A stretch of DNA of 64,000 nucleotides from Symbiodinium natans (Eukaryota; Sar; Dinophyceae; Suessiales; Symbiodiniaceae). The notes below the pieces were generated by a model. It ran no database searches, was not told where the DNA came from, and worked only from the letters and a program-made list of their open reading frames with translations. Position numbers and translations under genes: made by a program. Below are positions 52,601 to 61,700 of this stretch, piece by piece (the stretch's first letter is position 1; each line of letters opens with the position of its first letter). The stretch covers positions 226,001 to 290,000 of the forward strand of contig CAJNDS010002583.1 of the NCBI GenBank assembly GCA_905221605.1, written 5' to 3'.

Positions 52601-54419
52601 TCATAGGGATACCTTCCAACCCCAAGCCACACAGCATAATGGCACCCACACACTCCTGTTTGGCAAAAGAGGGGGGGTTTCCGACGTTAGGGGCACTTTA
52701 TTGGGGTCCTTATGATCAGCTATTGGGGGGGTCTATATTCGGGGTCCCTTATTCTCGTAAACACCCATATGATGGGTACTTGCCCTAAACCCTAAACCCT
52801 AAACCCTAAACCCTAAACCCTAAACCCTAAACCCTAAACCCTAAGCCCTAAGCCCTAAGCCCTAAACCCTAAACCCTAATTGGTTAGGGCCACTTAGAGA
52901 TTCTTCCCCCTCCAAAACCTCGGAGCCCGGCCCGAGAAGTTCTGGGCCCAGGCGCCCCGTAGATGCGCGCACCTCGGCTCCCGAGAGGTTTAGGGTTTAG
53001 GGTTTAGGGTTTAGGGTTGAGGGTTTAGGGTTGAGGGTTTAGGTCCCTTTACGCGCGGCTCAGGTATACTGAACTTGGACCCACAGCAAAAGTTAGAATT
53101 TTGAGCTGTTTCTTAGGAAGTTACAGTACCAGAAAAATATAAAACTTCTTCCCAAGACCCTAAGAGGATTTCAGGACATGGCTTGCAGCCTAAGCAAATT
53201 AGAGTTGTGGGGGGAAGCATACTGCCTTATACACTTCCTGGGAAAGGGTCAGCCTCCATATATTTGGCAAAAGTCTCTGAACTACCGTTTTTTTTGAAGA
53301 GGTACCAAAAGGAACAGGGTTAGGGCAGGGCTTCGGGCCTCCATCTTTCCTTTGTGGGTACACTAAGCATAAGGGCCCGTATCTTCATCGGTACGACAGA
53401 GAGTTGATACTGCGACAATACTTCTGCTACTCTACGGAGGCCTGAATAGATCAGCATGATTAGTCGAGAACTGGCCTGTTGCTCCTATACATCCTCTCTA
53501 AACCCCCGATACCTCAATGAAAGCACCTACGCCCTGAACCCGAAACTCTGCCCCCTGGGCCATGAGCATCTGCAGGCGGCCGATGGTGGACGTCTGCCTG
53601 AAGAGCCACGGTCCCGGTTTGGGGTGAGAAGAAGTGACGTGGGGTGGACATAAACGGAAATGGAACCGGCCTATTGAAGAACGAGATTCGCTAGAACCCT
53701 GGTGCTGCAGCGCCGAACCCAAATAGTCCGCCTCGACCTCTTCGTAGACTTGCCGGAGTGTGTAGGGACCTGGCAAAGCGTGCGGAAGTGCGCGATCTTT
53801 GCTCGGCGCGAGCCTCCTCTCGTCTTTATCGCCCGCGCCAAAAAAGGCTTGGGTTCATGGCTTCGAGCAAGTCTTGCTTAAACGTACTTCGGGGGTTTAG
53901 GGTTCAGGGTTTAGGGTTTAGGGTTCAGGGCTTAGAGTCTTCCAGGGCTTAGGACGTAGGGCCAGCCCAGCACATATTCAGGAATGCATCGGCGATCCCT
54001 CAACCCTCAACCCTAAACCCTATGAACCCTGTAAATTGGGATGTTCCCCTTTTATACTAGCAGTCCTTAGTAGGGATTCTCGTACCCCCTAGCATAATCC
54101 CTGTTAAGGACTGTTAGTTTCAGGGGGAACATCCCAATCTCTAAGCCCTAAATCGGTGCATGGAGAACTGCGCGGCAAGTGTGGCGCATGGCAGCGAAGC
54201 ACGTGGCATGCCTTCACCCCAGCACGACCCCAAGGATTCCCTTAAACCCTAAAACGAAACCCTAAACCCTAAACCCTGAACCCTAAACCCTAAACCCTAA
54301 ACCCTGAAGCCTGAAGCCTGAAGCATGAAGCCTGAAGCCTGAACCCAAAACCCGAATGTCCTGAGATTCCTGCCTCCCTGCCCGCTGCGGCCGAAGGCGC
54401 GCATCGTTTGCACAGTGGC
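37619..54419 (-). CDS. METTL21/FAM86-type (Methyltransf_16) protein methyltransferase, many small exons
   Basis: Core exons: 45307-45247, 44988-44942, 44257-44189, 43429-43384, 42825-42767, 39889-39870, 39657-39617, 38956-38901 and 37741-37619 (TAA). All joins are in frame. Family signatures in order: CVELGAGVGAVGLFMA (SAM motif I, split across an intron), CEVTLTE, LLGRNVAEN, VAPLTWGD, FEMVLGSDVTYR (the DXXY motif), LLRIAIAVVLSLQDR and a C-terminal VPVIIFELRR. This family uses SAM to methylate lysines of translation factors and chaperones. Probable upstream exons, mutually in frame: 54419-54370, 54211-54169, 52972-52919, 52271-52212 and 48854-48770, plus 45528-45490 next to the core. One or more exons are missing between 48770 and 45528, and the start codon was not found; the upstream set could belong to another gene. 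Donors are GA (6), GC (6) and GT (2). Confidence 0.82.
38515..38625. repeat. Intronic telomeric array (CCCTAAA/CCCCTAAA)
   Basis: In the last intron of the methyltransferase gene (38900-37742). The intron also has CCCTAAA at 38340-38410 and TTTAGGG at 37766-37860. Confidence 0.85.
39455..39790. repeat. Telomeric arrays flanking a 41-bp exon
   Basis: CCCTAAA/CCCCAAA units at 39455-39610 and TTTAGGG units at 39686-39790 lie on either side of the methyltransferase exon 39657-39617, only a few tens of bases from it. Confidence 0.9.
40594..42429 (-). CDS. Intronless CCCH zinc-finger protein with ARM-like C-terminus, nested in a methyltransferase intron
   Basis: An uninterrupted ORF of about 611 codons. 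The frame is open 15 bp further (to 42444), but those codons are a CA/GT microsatellite (CVCV), so I take the next ATG, reading MWKGGRGKGRE. One CCCH finger (C-x7-C-x5-C-x3-H; CRFWASGSCMRGDSCWYSH) is near the start. A Lys/Gly-rich linker (GKGNAKGKKGKKGKR) follows, then acidic DDLDDLDDLFG, a coiled-coil-like helix (about 280-340) and Leu-rich helices at about 390-580 that look like armadillo-type repeats. The role is probably RNA binding. It lies on the same strand as its host gene, between the exons at 42767 and 39889. Lack of introns amid intron-rich neighbours suggests a retrocopy. No poly(A) tract or target duplication was seen. Confidence 0.75.
   Translation of the reverse strand: MWKGGRGKGREPCRFWASGSCMRGDSCWYSHESTDATAPAFAGKGKSGKGSTHREQGYKGAQTFAKGKGNAKGKKGKKGKRGGPAFEPMIFMNSVRDHPDELYSAARAAKHSGDTPLAIELLFMAIQIDATMGPEFSSRSTSRRASRDLEKWALTSEKEVEKSLVIFERVNRRLGLSLESGSEAGFSDDLDDLDDLFGPNYDEDEDEEVVFLRPDGTTESKTVSWCLGNDFFEVRPGVWSGPWYDASHQGAPCGANREHDDESEPDACDESDLYVRAELMEARHKTQQMQLGLTPAHTEAIFNDSYVELESQLQLMQAREYAEKRRSHSQKKLRLLRDVVAKGVKGLDEGDLHVHEEVLKVLLADFKEDADALLVANASCNSGSVERGSAIDYVHRMLSLHARLHQRLLTDVLDLVGYWCDVPFCRTLLVRQGLLQLLGGVLDRWPVCDENSAGIRLKALEALPQVIVDRDSHTQAVSAEGVALLRGLADSACHAEQPLHQFYALSIAANGLGNPGTGLARALLKQGLLGPAILLEHAGGRCTVHGSKRSIRDAAHHFISSMSMRLGTETIPIVRKSLQGLLTKGKPWNAADEERWRRSSSGNQAADCSLQ
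43870..44165. repeat. Intronic telomeric arrays (CCCTAAA)
   Basis: Two arrays (about 43878-43945 and 44063-44160) fill the intron between the methyltransferase exons 44257-44189 and 43429-43384. An opposite-sense TTTAGGG array (44269-44337) lies just on the other side of exon 44257-44189. Confidence 0.9.
44269..44337. repeat. Intronic telomeric array (TTTAGGG)
   Basis: Starts 12 bp upstream (minus sense) of the exon encoding LLGRNVAEN, so that exon's polypyrimidine/branch region would be telomeric sequence. Confidence 0.9.
45545..47270. other. 1.7 kb without telomeric repeat; no gene I can support
   Basis: Several open frames of 60-180 codons exist on both strands, none with a recognisable domain or clear splice signals. 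Missing methyltransferase exons (between 48770 and 45528) may be here or up to 48.7 kb. A GTCCGGGACAA-type palindrome resembling the retroelement minisatellite unit occurs near 46820 and 47065. Confidence 0.4.
47498..47598. mobile_element. Foldback element family A, copy 2, with 8-bp target duplication
   Basis: Near-palindrome with arms TTGGGATGTT... and ...GAACATCCCA, flanked by perfect GTGTTGAG at 47490-47497 and 47599-47606. An 8-bp duplication is typical of hAT-type and some other cut-and-paste elements. No transposase inside, so it is a MITE. Confidence 0.85.
47622..47705. mobile_element. Foldback element family C, copy 3
   Basis: GTGGGGGTTAACGAAAATAAG at the left; the interior shares the GGGACCCCCCAATA and AAGGACCC blocks with the other copies. 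Only 16 bp from the family A copy's target duplication. Confidence 0.5.
48189..48290. repeat. Tandem duplication, 52-bp period
   Basis: TAGTATATTTACAAAGGGACC followed by CTAAGGGAATACGAT occurs at 48189 and again at 48241, with a few differences. Confidence 0.8.
48398..48480. repeat. Interstitial telomeric array (CCCTAAA)
   Basis: Uniform array downstream (minus sense) of exon 48854-48770. Sequence 48870-49550 beyond that exon shows no gene I can support. Confidence 0.9.
49556..49660. repeat. Telomeric array with CCCTAAG variant block
   Basis: Canonical units followed by CCCTAAG/CCCCAAG/CCCTCAG units. Confidence 0.85.
49790..49894. mobile_element. Foldback element family B, copy 2
   Basis: AGTAGCCCA at the left against GGGCTACCAAG at the right; shares CCATATTATAAGGGCACC and GGTACCACTGGGCTA with copy 1. 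Confidence 0.55.
50920..51065. repeat. C-rich then G-rich low-complexity inverted tract
   Basis: CCCCCC-rich sequence (50920-50970) faces a G-rich stretch (50985-51062) and could fold back. It is flanked by GTATCGTCACCGAACCG at about 50836 and a GGTATCGAACCGAACCG at about 51062. No coding. The wider 49900-50900 has no gene I can support. Confidence 0.6.
51271..51428. repeat. 42-bp minisatellite, about 3.8 copies
   Basis: Unit CCGGAATTCGAGTCCCACGA followed by TATTTGCGAGG and a short variable end, at 51271, 51313, 51355 and 51397. 42 bp is 14 codons and the plus strand reads PEFESHDICE repeatedly, but there is no surrounding gene structure. Confidence 0.9.
51634..51740. repeat. Telomere-like array with GGGGTTCA variant block
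   Basis: TTTAGGG units, then repeated GGGGTTCA/GGCGTTCA units, then TTTAGGG. Sequence 51741-52070 shows no gene I can support. Confidence 0.85.
52667..52775. mobile_element. Foldback element family C, copy 4
   Basis: GGGGGGGTTTCCGACGTTAGG at the left, complementary TCTCGTAAACACCC near the right end. Confidence 0.45.
52783..52882. repeat. Intronic telomeric array (CCCTAAA with CCCTAAG)
   Basis: About 14 units, 37 bp beyond the putative exon 52972-52919; a TTTAGGG array (52987-53045) lies on that exon's other side. Confidence 0.9.
53100..53990. other. Intron-like sequence, no gene supported
   Basis: Lies between putative exons 54211-54169 and 52972-52919. It contains short open frames and a degenerate telomeric block at 53893-53930, and nothing else I can name. 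Confidence 0.4.
54036..54137. mobile_element. Foldback element family A, copy 3
   Basis: TTGGGATGTTCCCC at the left, GGGGGAACATCCCAA at the right, arms complementary over about 40 bp. It lies 32 bp inside the intron after exon 54211-54169. The flanks are only weakly alike (5 of 8 bases). Confidence 0.8.
54245..54345. repeat. Telomere-like array with CCTGAAG block
   Basis: CCCTAAA units followed by several CCTGAAG units, between putative exons 54419-54370 and 54211-54169. Confidence 0.85.
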
Positions 54420-54519
54420 CTTCCCGGCAACCCTAAACCGTAAACCCTCTTAGCGCGCAGGGCTTATTTCTTACAACCCCAAACCCTAAACCCGGAACCC
54501 TAAACCCGAGGGTTCAGAT

Positions 54520-55457
54520 AGGGCTTCGGATGCTCGGGCCGGGTTTCAGGGTAGGATCTTCCCATGTGCCTGCCTAAGACCGTAGTGTCGGCTTTAGCAA
54601 ATGGTGGATTCTCTACATTTTTTCCTTTGAGGTGCCCGAAGTGTGTAAGATTCGTACAAGAAACTAGCAAATCAGCTGGATACCCTAATGTTGACTTCAC
54701 ATTAGGAATTCCCGCCGCAATTATAAAATCCAGCTGCCAGAACACAATAATGTAGCCCGCCACAATTATAAAATCCCGCCCGGAATATTTTTTTTTACGG
54801 GCGAATATAATTGACCTAATACTAAAACTAATAGTACGTCCTACCAGGATTTAGGCGAATTTAATTGAGGAGGCCCTGGCCGGAGAGATTGATCAATCAA
54901 GGGGGGGAGGGGGGGGGGGGATTTATTAATGCGAAGTCAACATTATAGGGTTTAGGTTTTTAGGGTTTAGGGCTTAGGGTTTAGGGTTTTAAGGTTTAGG
55001 GTTTAGGGTTTAGGGTTCGATCAAGAATCTGGACACAAGATACCTACCAGTAACTCGCCAATTTCCCGTTGAGATCTGCGAAGTTCCGGGACTTAGGGTT
55101 CTTGTGGCCTTTACTTTCACAGATACTTTTCGGGCGGAAGTCCTTTGAAAAGGTCCTCCAAAAGGGGGCCGGGGTTAACTTTAAAAAAATCCCCACATGC
55201 AAGCCCTAAACCCTACAAGCCCTTCACCGGAAATACAAGGGTATCTGGCCCCAAGAAACCCTATAAACCCTATTCACCCTATAAACCCTATAAACCCGAT
55301 AATTCCTAAACCCTACACCCTCCTAAACCCTTGCAGCCTGACTTCAGGTTCCGGTACCCTAAAGCCTAGACCCTAGACCCTAGACCCCAAACCCTAAACC
55401 CTAAACCCTCAACCCTAAACCCTAACCCTAAACCCTAAACCCTAACTGTAAACCCTA
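54520..55457. other. Intergenic or intronic sequence up to the second LTR element
   Basis: Holds A/T-rich sequence with two CACAATTATAAAATCC-like repeats near 54715-54775, a G run (54900-54921) and telomere-like arrays at 54945-55018 and 55200-55455. No coding I can support. Confidence 0.5.
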
Positions 55458-55679
55458 TGCGGAGCTGCAACTGGTATTGTAAAAAGAGTTAGTGTTGGAA
55501 GTTGAAAGGGTTAATAAACCCGGAAATCATTTTTATGGCTCAAGACTGGGCCATGTGCCTGGTAGTAAAAGGTGAGTGCCCTGTGGTTTGGGTTTGTTGT
55601 GTGGTTGATCCAGGGAAATCAAGGGATTCTGTTGGGGTTGACTTTTCGGTTTCTCGTCCCCCTTCGGGTTCCCCCCGTA
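55458..55679 (+). repeat. 5' LTR (right end inferred)
   Basis: The left end is fixed by the repeat with 63944-64000. The right end is placed just before GGTTATGAGCC, giving a TG...TA LTR of 222 bp. A spliced-leader-like CATTTTTATGGCTCAAG is at 55528-55544. Confidence 0.65.
55528..55544 (+). other. Spliced-leader-like motif in the second LTR family
   Basis: CATTTTTATGGCTCAAG shares CATTTT and GGCTCAAG with the 3' half of the dinoflagellate spliced leader, with three extra bases between. Weaker than the match in the first element. Confidence 0.4.
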
Positions 55680-55693
55680 GGTTATGAGCCCAA
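55680..55693 (+). promoter_or_regulatory. Candidate primer-binding site matching a tRNA-Met anticodon arm
   Basis: GGTTATGAGCCCAA is complementary to TTGGGCTCATAACC, which has the form of a tRNA-Met anticodon arm (GGG stem, CU-CAU-AA loop, CC). Drosophila copia and yeast Ty5 prime from this part of a half tRNA. Assigned from position and complementarity. Confidence 0.6.
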
Positions 55694-55744
55694 ATTAGGT
55701 TCCCTGCGGTTTGTGTTTCGGCTTTAGGGTGGAAGCTTGAAGCC

Positions 55745-58700
55745 ATGGCGACCAACTGGTTACGGACTGGGGTGGCATCATCAAGCTCCAATGCGGGCGA
55801 CCAAGGTGATGGTGGTGTCAAAAGGTCTGCAACGGGTGAAAAAGTCGTTCCCAATGAGGAAGCTCTGGTTGATGTTGGTGGTATGCGTGGCGAAGAGAAG
55901 CCGGTGGTGGAAGGACTGGAAGACCAGATGGAAGCAGTTTTGCTGCGCCTTCTGAGCAAACATGGGCATCTTCTTCGAGCTGCGGAATCTGCTGAATCAA
56001 CGGGAGCGCCAACAACAAGCTCCTCTACGTCAAAGATGGTGGAGCAAGGGTGCCAGACAGAACTGGTTGGGGATGTTATCCCTGTTTCCAAGCGAGCTCG
56101 CAACAAGGTGAGTTTCGCGGCTGAAAGTGGTGATCTGTTGACAGGTGAAGTGGAAGAAACTGCGCCTGTTGCTGCGACAAAAAGCAGTATCCTCGTTGTT
56201 GGGGACGCAGAAGGAGTCGTTCCTGTTGCTATGGTGATGAGCGAAGGAGAAATCCTGGAATTGGAGGCAGCAAGAATACAGCAAGAGTCAGACGAGGACT
56301 TATACGCTGGTGGTGGAGGCAAAGCGTCTCAGGCTGCTGACCTTCCAATCGTCGACTGCGATGGGAAGACATGGGAACGCCATTTTCACGAGGATGGGAG
56401 AGAATATTTTTACTGCTTGGACACTGGTGATACCCAATGGGTGTTGCCTAAGAAGACTGGAATGGCTGGAAATAGCGAGGGGCCAGGTCTTGGAATGGGC
56501 ATTGTCCCTGTGGAAGATGAGCCAACGCTGGGTGCTACCTCGTCTCCATCATCTACTGAGTCTTCTAGGGCACAGCAGGGTAGCATGGAAAGTGTGAACA
56601 GCGGTGTAAATAGTGTAAGTGAAAAGGATTTTTCCTCTACTATCGGGGATAGCGGTCCTAGGGGTGGTGGTGACGCCCCGACCTCGGGTTCTCCTGATGA
56701 AGAGGGGATTTCTGGAAACCGAGCAGACATCGCTGAAGCTCAACATCTGGATCGGGAAGAAATGGGGATGCTTTCTGAGGGTGTGGCAGCGGTGGAATCG
56801 GTGGGTCCAGAAGAAAAAATGCCCAATGTGGAGATCGGAATTGTGTCGGCTACAGAAGAGCGAGTGGTGGATGTGGCGCCTGTCGTTCAGGAAGATGGCC
56901 CTGGAGATTTGGATGACGAAGAGAAAAAGTTGTGCATTACGACTGAGGAGGTCTCTTCGTTTGGTGCCGAGAATTCTGCCATTCAAAGGGAAAAGGAAAC
57001 TTCTGAAACTGCTGGAGACACGGTTGATAAGAAAGATGAGGCCTGGAGCGCCAATGAAGCGCGGGTCGATGCGCCAGATAGTACCTGGAGTGCGAATGAG
57101 GCACGGGTTGAGGTGCATATGGTGGTACGTTCCACGGGCGACTGCAACAATGGGGCGCAGGTCTCCGCAGCAGCTGATGATGGAGGTTCACAGGTGGACG
57201 CACTGGTGCAACCTGAAATTAGCCGCGAGGAACGAAATGACAAGGACTACACCGGAGCCAATGAGGCAGCTGTGGTCAATGATGGTGGCAATTCTCCTTT
57301 GGAAACCATGGAACCAAAGGAGCCTGCGGTGGAAGAAAGTGTGCCTGCCGTGGATGATCAACTCAATCGCCCTGCAGCGGAAGAAAATTTGCCTGCTGCA
57401 GAAGGTGTGACAAAGGACACCAATGAAGGGTCCACTCCCATGAAGGGAGAAGCGTTGCCGTCTGGAAGTTCACCGGAAGTCGACACCGAGCGAACTGAAG
57501 CAGATGAGGCAAAGCCTTTGGCAGAGAAAAAGGGAAGTCCTGAAATCCAAGAGCACAAAAAAGATGAGCTTGTGGGACTCGTGGAACAGGACGAGCAGTG
57601 TGACCCAAAGGTGAAGACAAAGGATGCGCCAGGAGCCGATGATACAGAGATGGTTTCTGAAGAGCATGCAAAGAAAGTGCCCCGAGCGGGAGCCTTGGAA
57701 TCACCTGGGACACATTGCTATGAAGAGGGAGATAAGATCACTGGTCTAGTGCGCTGCATCAATGGGTATGGAGCTTTTTTGGACTATGGTGATCTAAATG
57801 TATTGATTCCTGCAGAAGGGAACAATGTACATCAGTTCCAATTTGGTGATACTGTCAATGGAACAGTGAAACGAGTGGAAGATGATGGTACCATAATCTT
57901 GGACACCTTTCTGGTTTTGGAAGAGAACGAGGAGGATTCCTCGCCAAAGCTGCGCAAATGGAAGGACAGCGGCTGGGGTACATGGTGGACAGGCTCATGG
58001 CAGACTGGTCAATGGTACAAAGGTTCTGATGGTCAATGGGACTGGAAGTCAGAGGAACCGCAGTCTCGTGAGTGGTTCGCCGAGTCAAAAGCATCCTCGA
58101 GGGAACAAGAGGAGGCGGAGCAGAAACAGCTCTATGGAGAGAAGATCTGTCGAAATCTCCTGGAAGATGAAACAATTGATAATGACTACGTGGGCAAAAT
58201 CACTGGGATGTTGCTGGGTCGTTCAATGGATGTGATTCTGGAGTGTATTGCAGATCATGCAGTCCTGAATAATGAGGCTCGGAGCGCATACAACATCTTG
58301 CTAAGTGATGGTTGGAAGCCTGAGGAGAAAGAACGTGTCGGTGTGGAAGAAACAACCACTTTTTCCCGGAAGCAGTACCACGACGCGCTCTACGAACTGG
58401 CACGCAAGAAAAGAAGATTTAGTGGACCAGTTGCGGGTGAAGCGGTGGCAATGTTGCTGAGCAAGGGAAAAGATGAGCTTTGGAACGAGCTGTGGTTGGA
58501 CACCAAGCGATTTCTGCAAGAGCTTGACGGTGCAGTCGAGGAGATGAGCAAGAGGGAAAACAGGCCGATAGAGACCTATATGGATCCCGATCAGTACAAA
58601 AAGGCTCACACGACTCCGAAAACTGTGTCACTTGGATACAGTAAGCTGTGCAGGTTCTTCAATCAAGGGAGGTGTCGAAATGGAGATGGGTGTTCCTATG

Positions 58701-61700
58701 AACATCGTCGCTACGGTGAAGGGTGGCCTGAAGGAGAGCCAACTGAGCCAAAGAACAGCCAAAAAACTGGTGACGAGGATGGGGACATCGGTGGCCCTCC
58801 AACTGATGAAGGTACAGTGGATGAGGTGCAGCAGGAGCGGGAGGATTCGGCCTTCCGAGCCCAGTACAACTATGGCAAAGGGACATCAAAAGGTGAGCCT
58901 ACGCTGGGTGAAACGAAGAAACGGCTGTGTCTGTATTACAACCAAAGTGGTTGTAAATATGGGACTGCGTGCAGGTATCTCCACGACGATGACGTGGCAT
59001 TGGAAGGGACTTGGGAGCCTGGCAAATCTTGGGACAATGCTTCCAGAAGGGCACTAAGGGACGCGGGGTTCCACCAGTGCTGTTTCGACTACTATCTCAA
59101 AGGGAGATGTAGTGTGCGATTTGGCTGCAAGTATTCTCACGAAGAGATGTCTGAGGACCGGCTGGCCCAGTTGAAGCATTTGGTGAATGTGGCAAACCAT
59201 GTGTCCTTTCAAAGGGCAAAGGGATTGGAGATTCCTGACAGGAACGCTTTTCAACCACCAGTAAGTGGGGGAGCAGAATCTTCGTCCTCCTCAGCACCAC
59301 AAGCGCTGCAGATGACCAATGTGTCACAAAAAGATGGTGAAAAGGGTATTCTGGATGAAGAAGAGGCGGATGAACAAAAGAATTCGGTGGCTGCGTCTAC
59401 TAGCACTCAGCTTCACAATCCAGAGGAGCCAATTGAAAATTGGATGGCTCGCAACCAACACCTGTGGGTGTATACCCCTCATGTAAGTGAGGTGATGATT
59501 ACCCTTGGTGTGACCAATGTGTCGGACTTGCAAGAGTTCATCTTTGTGGAAGATTTGGTTGACAAAGGGATCAACAAGGTGACCGCGTGCAAAATTCTGC
59601 AATTGGTGGGTGAGGTCCGCTATCGACCGGGAGGACCGGAAAAGGCAGTTCCTTCTGATGCATCTGTACGAGTACAACAATCTTCTGGGAACAAAGGGAC
59701 TGGAAGAGCGGCGGTGCGAACCCTCACTCAGGTGCGTGAAGCTGAAGACTCCGGTGCAAAAACGATGCCGAGAGGCTCCTATCGGGAGCTTTTTGATAAG
59801 GTCAAGTACCGTGACGCTTGGACGCTTGTGCAGAGGTCTCCGCTGTGTGTACAGAAGCTGAAGTTGGTGGGAGTTGGAATGCCACCGGTGAATCCACCAA
59901 CAAAAAAGTATCGGTCAAGATCAAACCCTGTGAAAAGGGGAAGGCCCTTGCTGGACAAAAAACAGGTGCGACAGGTGCCACGCTCTCGCTCACAGCGACG
60001 AGCGCAACCGGCGGAAGTGGTGGAGAAACCAAAACCACTGGAACTGAAGCCTCGTGGTGGGTTGTCGTATCGGTTCAGCAGAGCGTGGGCAGATGTGGTG
60101 GACGATGATGATCAGGCGGAGGCTTTGGTTTCTTATGCCGCTTCCTCAAGCGATTCAAGCGAGGAAGAGACCAATGCTGTGCACCGCATGCGGGAAATCC
60201 TTTTGCAAGAAAGGGATTCACAGAGAACTGCGATTCGTGGCAATGTTCCGATGGGTGGTTCTTCCGGCCCCAATGCCGGGCAGAAAAAATCGGTTCACCT
60301 TGGCAAAGAACGCGACAAAGCGTCGCGGGGGGAGACCCGCCAAGAAGTGACTTCTCAAGTTTTTTCGCTACCACAACCTTCTCGTCGAACTGAACAGTCT
60401 CAAAAAAGAGCAAGGGATGGCTCAGTTATGGTTGGTTCGCTGGCGGTGGGCTCCACGGATGAGGTTTTACCTGGGCAAGGTGTTGCTGGACAGGTGAATG
60501 GATCTGAAAGCGCTCAAGTTCTTCCTGGGCATGAAGTGGCTGGACAGGAGACGGCGCTGGAAGGAGCAGTGCAAATTCCCGGCGAGGAGACTGACCAAAA
60601 TGAAGGAGAAGGTGGGAGCAATGATCTCCGTGGTGATGATGCGAAGAATTTGGACGGTGGTTTGGTGAGGAGTGACCTTCAGCAATTGCTGGTTAAAGGC
60701 CTTCTGAATCGGATTTATTGGAAGGTTGCAGTTGGCAAGTTGCCGGTGGGGCAAAGAGACTGCCAAAAAGGGCCCAATAAGATGGATCGAAATTTGGTTA
60801 TTAGCATGTCATCCGAGGGTGCAAGCGAACAGGATGAGAACCTGGCACTGGAGGACGATGCTGATCAGTCAATGGGTGACGGTGCGATGGTAGTTCTGGT
60901 GTATGATCCAAGGACGCTGATTCAGTCGCCAACAACTGATTGGGTTATGCGTCGTGGTCTGACCGATCGTTCCATCTGGCCAGCAATGGCGTACACAGCA
61001 CAGAGAATATGTGCTGAAATGGTTCAAGTGGATGAACTGAACGCCCAGTTGAATACTGGGAGACTCCTTTTTGAAAGGAGAGATCAAGGATATTATTGTG
61101 ATTTGCATCATTCGTTCCATGACAATCCGTGCTTGCCGGTGGTGGGAAATTATCCTCTTTCGGTGATGGGTGCACTGCTTTCTCCTGGCCTGGAAAAGGA
61201 ATTCAGGGATACTGGAAAGTTTGGAACTGCTATGGAGGCAATAGCCTATGATTGGAGTCGCAGTCCAGGCATGGAAGTTCATGTGGAACTTATGGCAAGG
61301 GTAGCCAATCTGGTCGCTCCATTCCTTAGACTTGGTGGCCAAGGAACAGTGGTGAATTCCGAGTTTCTCTGGCAGCACGGGAGGGACCAAATGATGGAGT
61401 TCCTCCAGGCAGCGACTTGCGCTGATCAATTGGAAGTTCTCTGGAACAGAATGGACGACGATGCTGATGAGGAAGTGGATCCTACAGGGATGGTGCTGGA
61501 GATCCCCGATCAACAAGGTGCGGTACTAGATCAAGGGAACAATGAATCCCTTATTCCCATTGAAAATGCTGGAGGTGAAACACTTGGTGACACTGGAAGG
61601 GATGGCAAAGCGCCAGAAGTCTCTCCGGAAGAGGAGACATCCAGTGGGTCGTCAAGACTGGCGGGCACAAGGATTTTCTTGTGGTCAGTGTACTCTCGTG

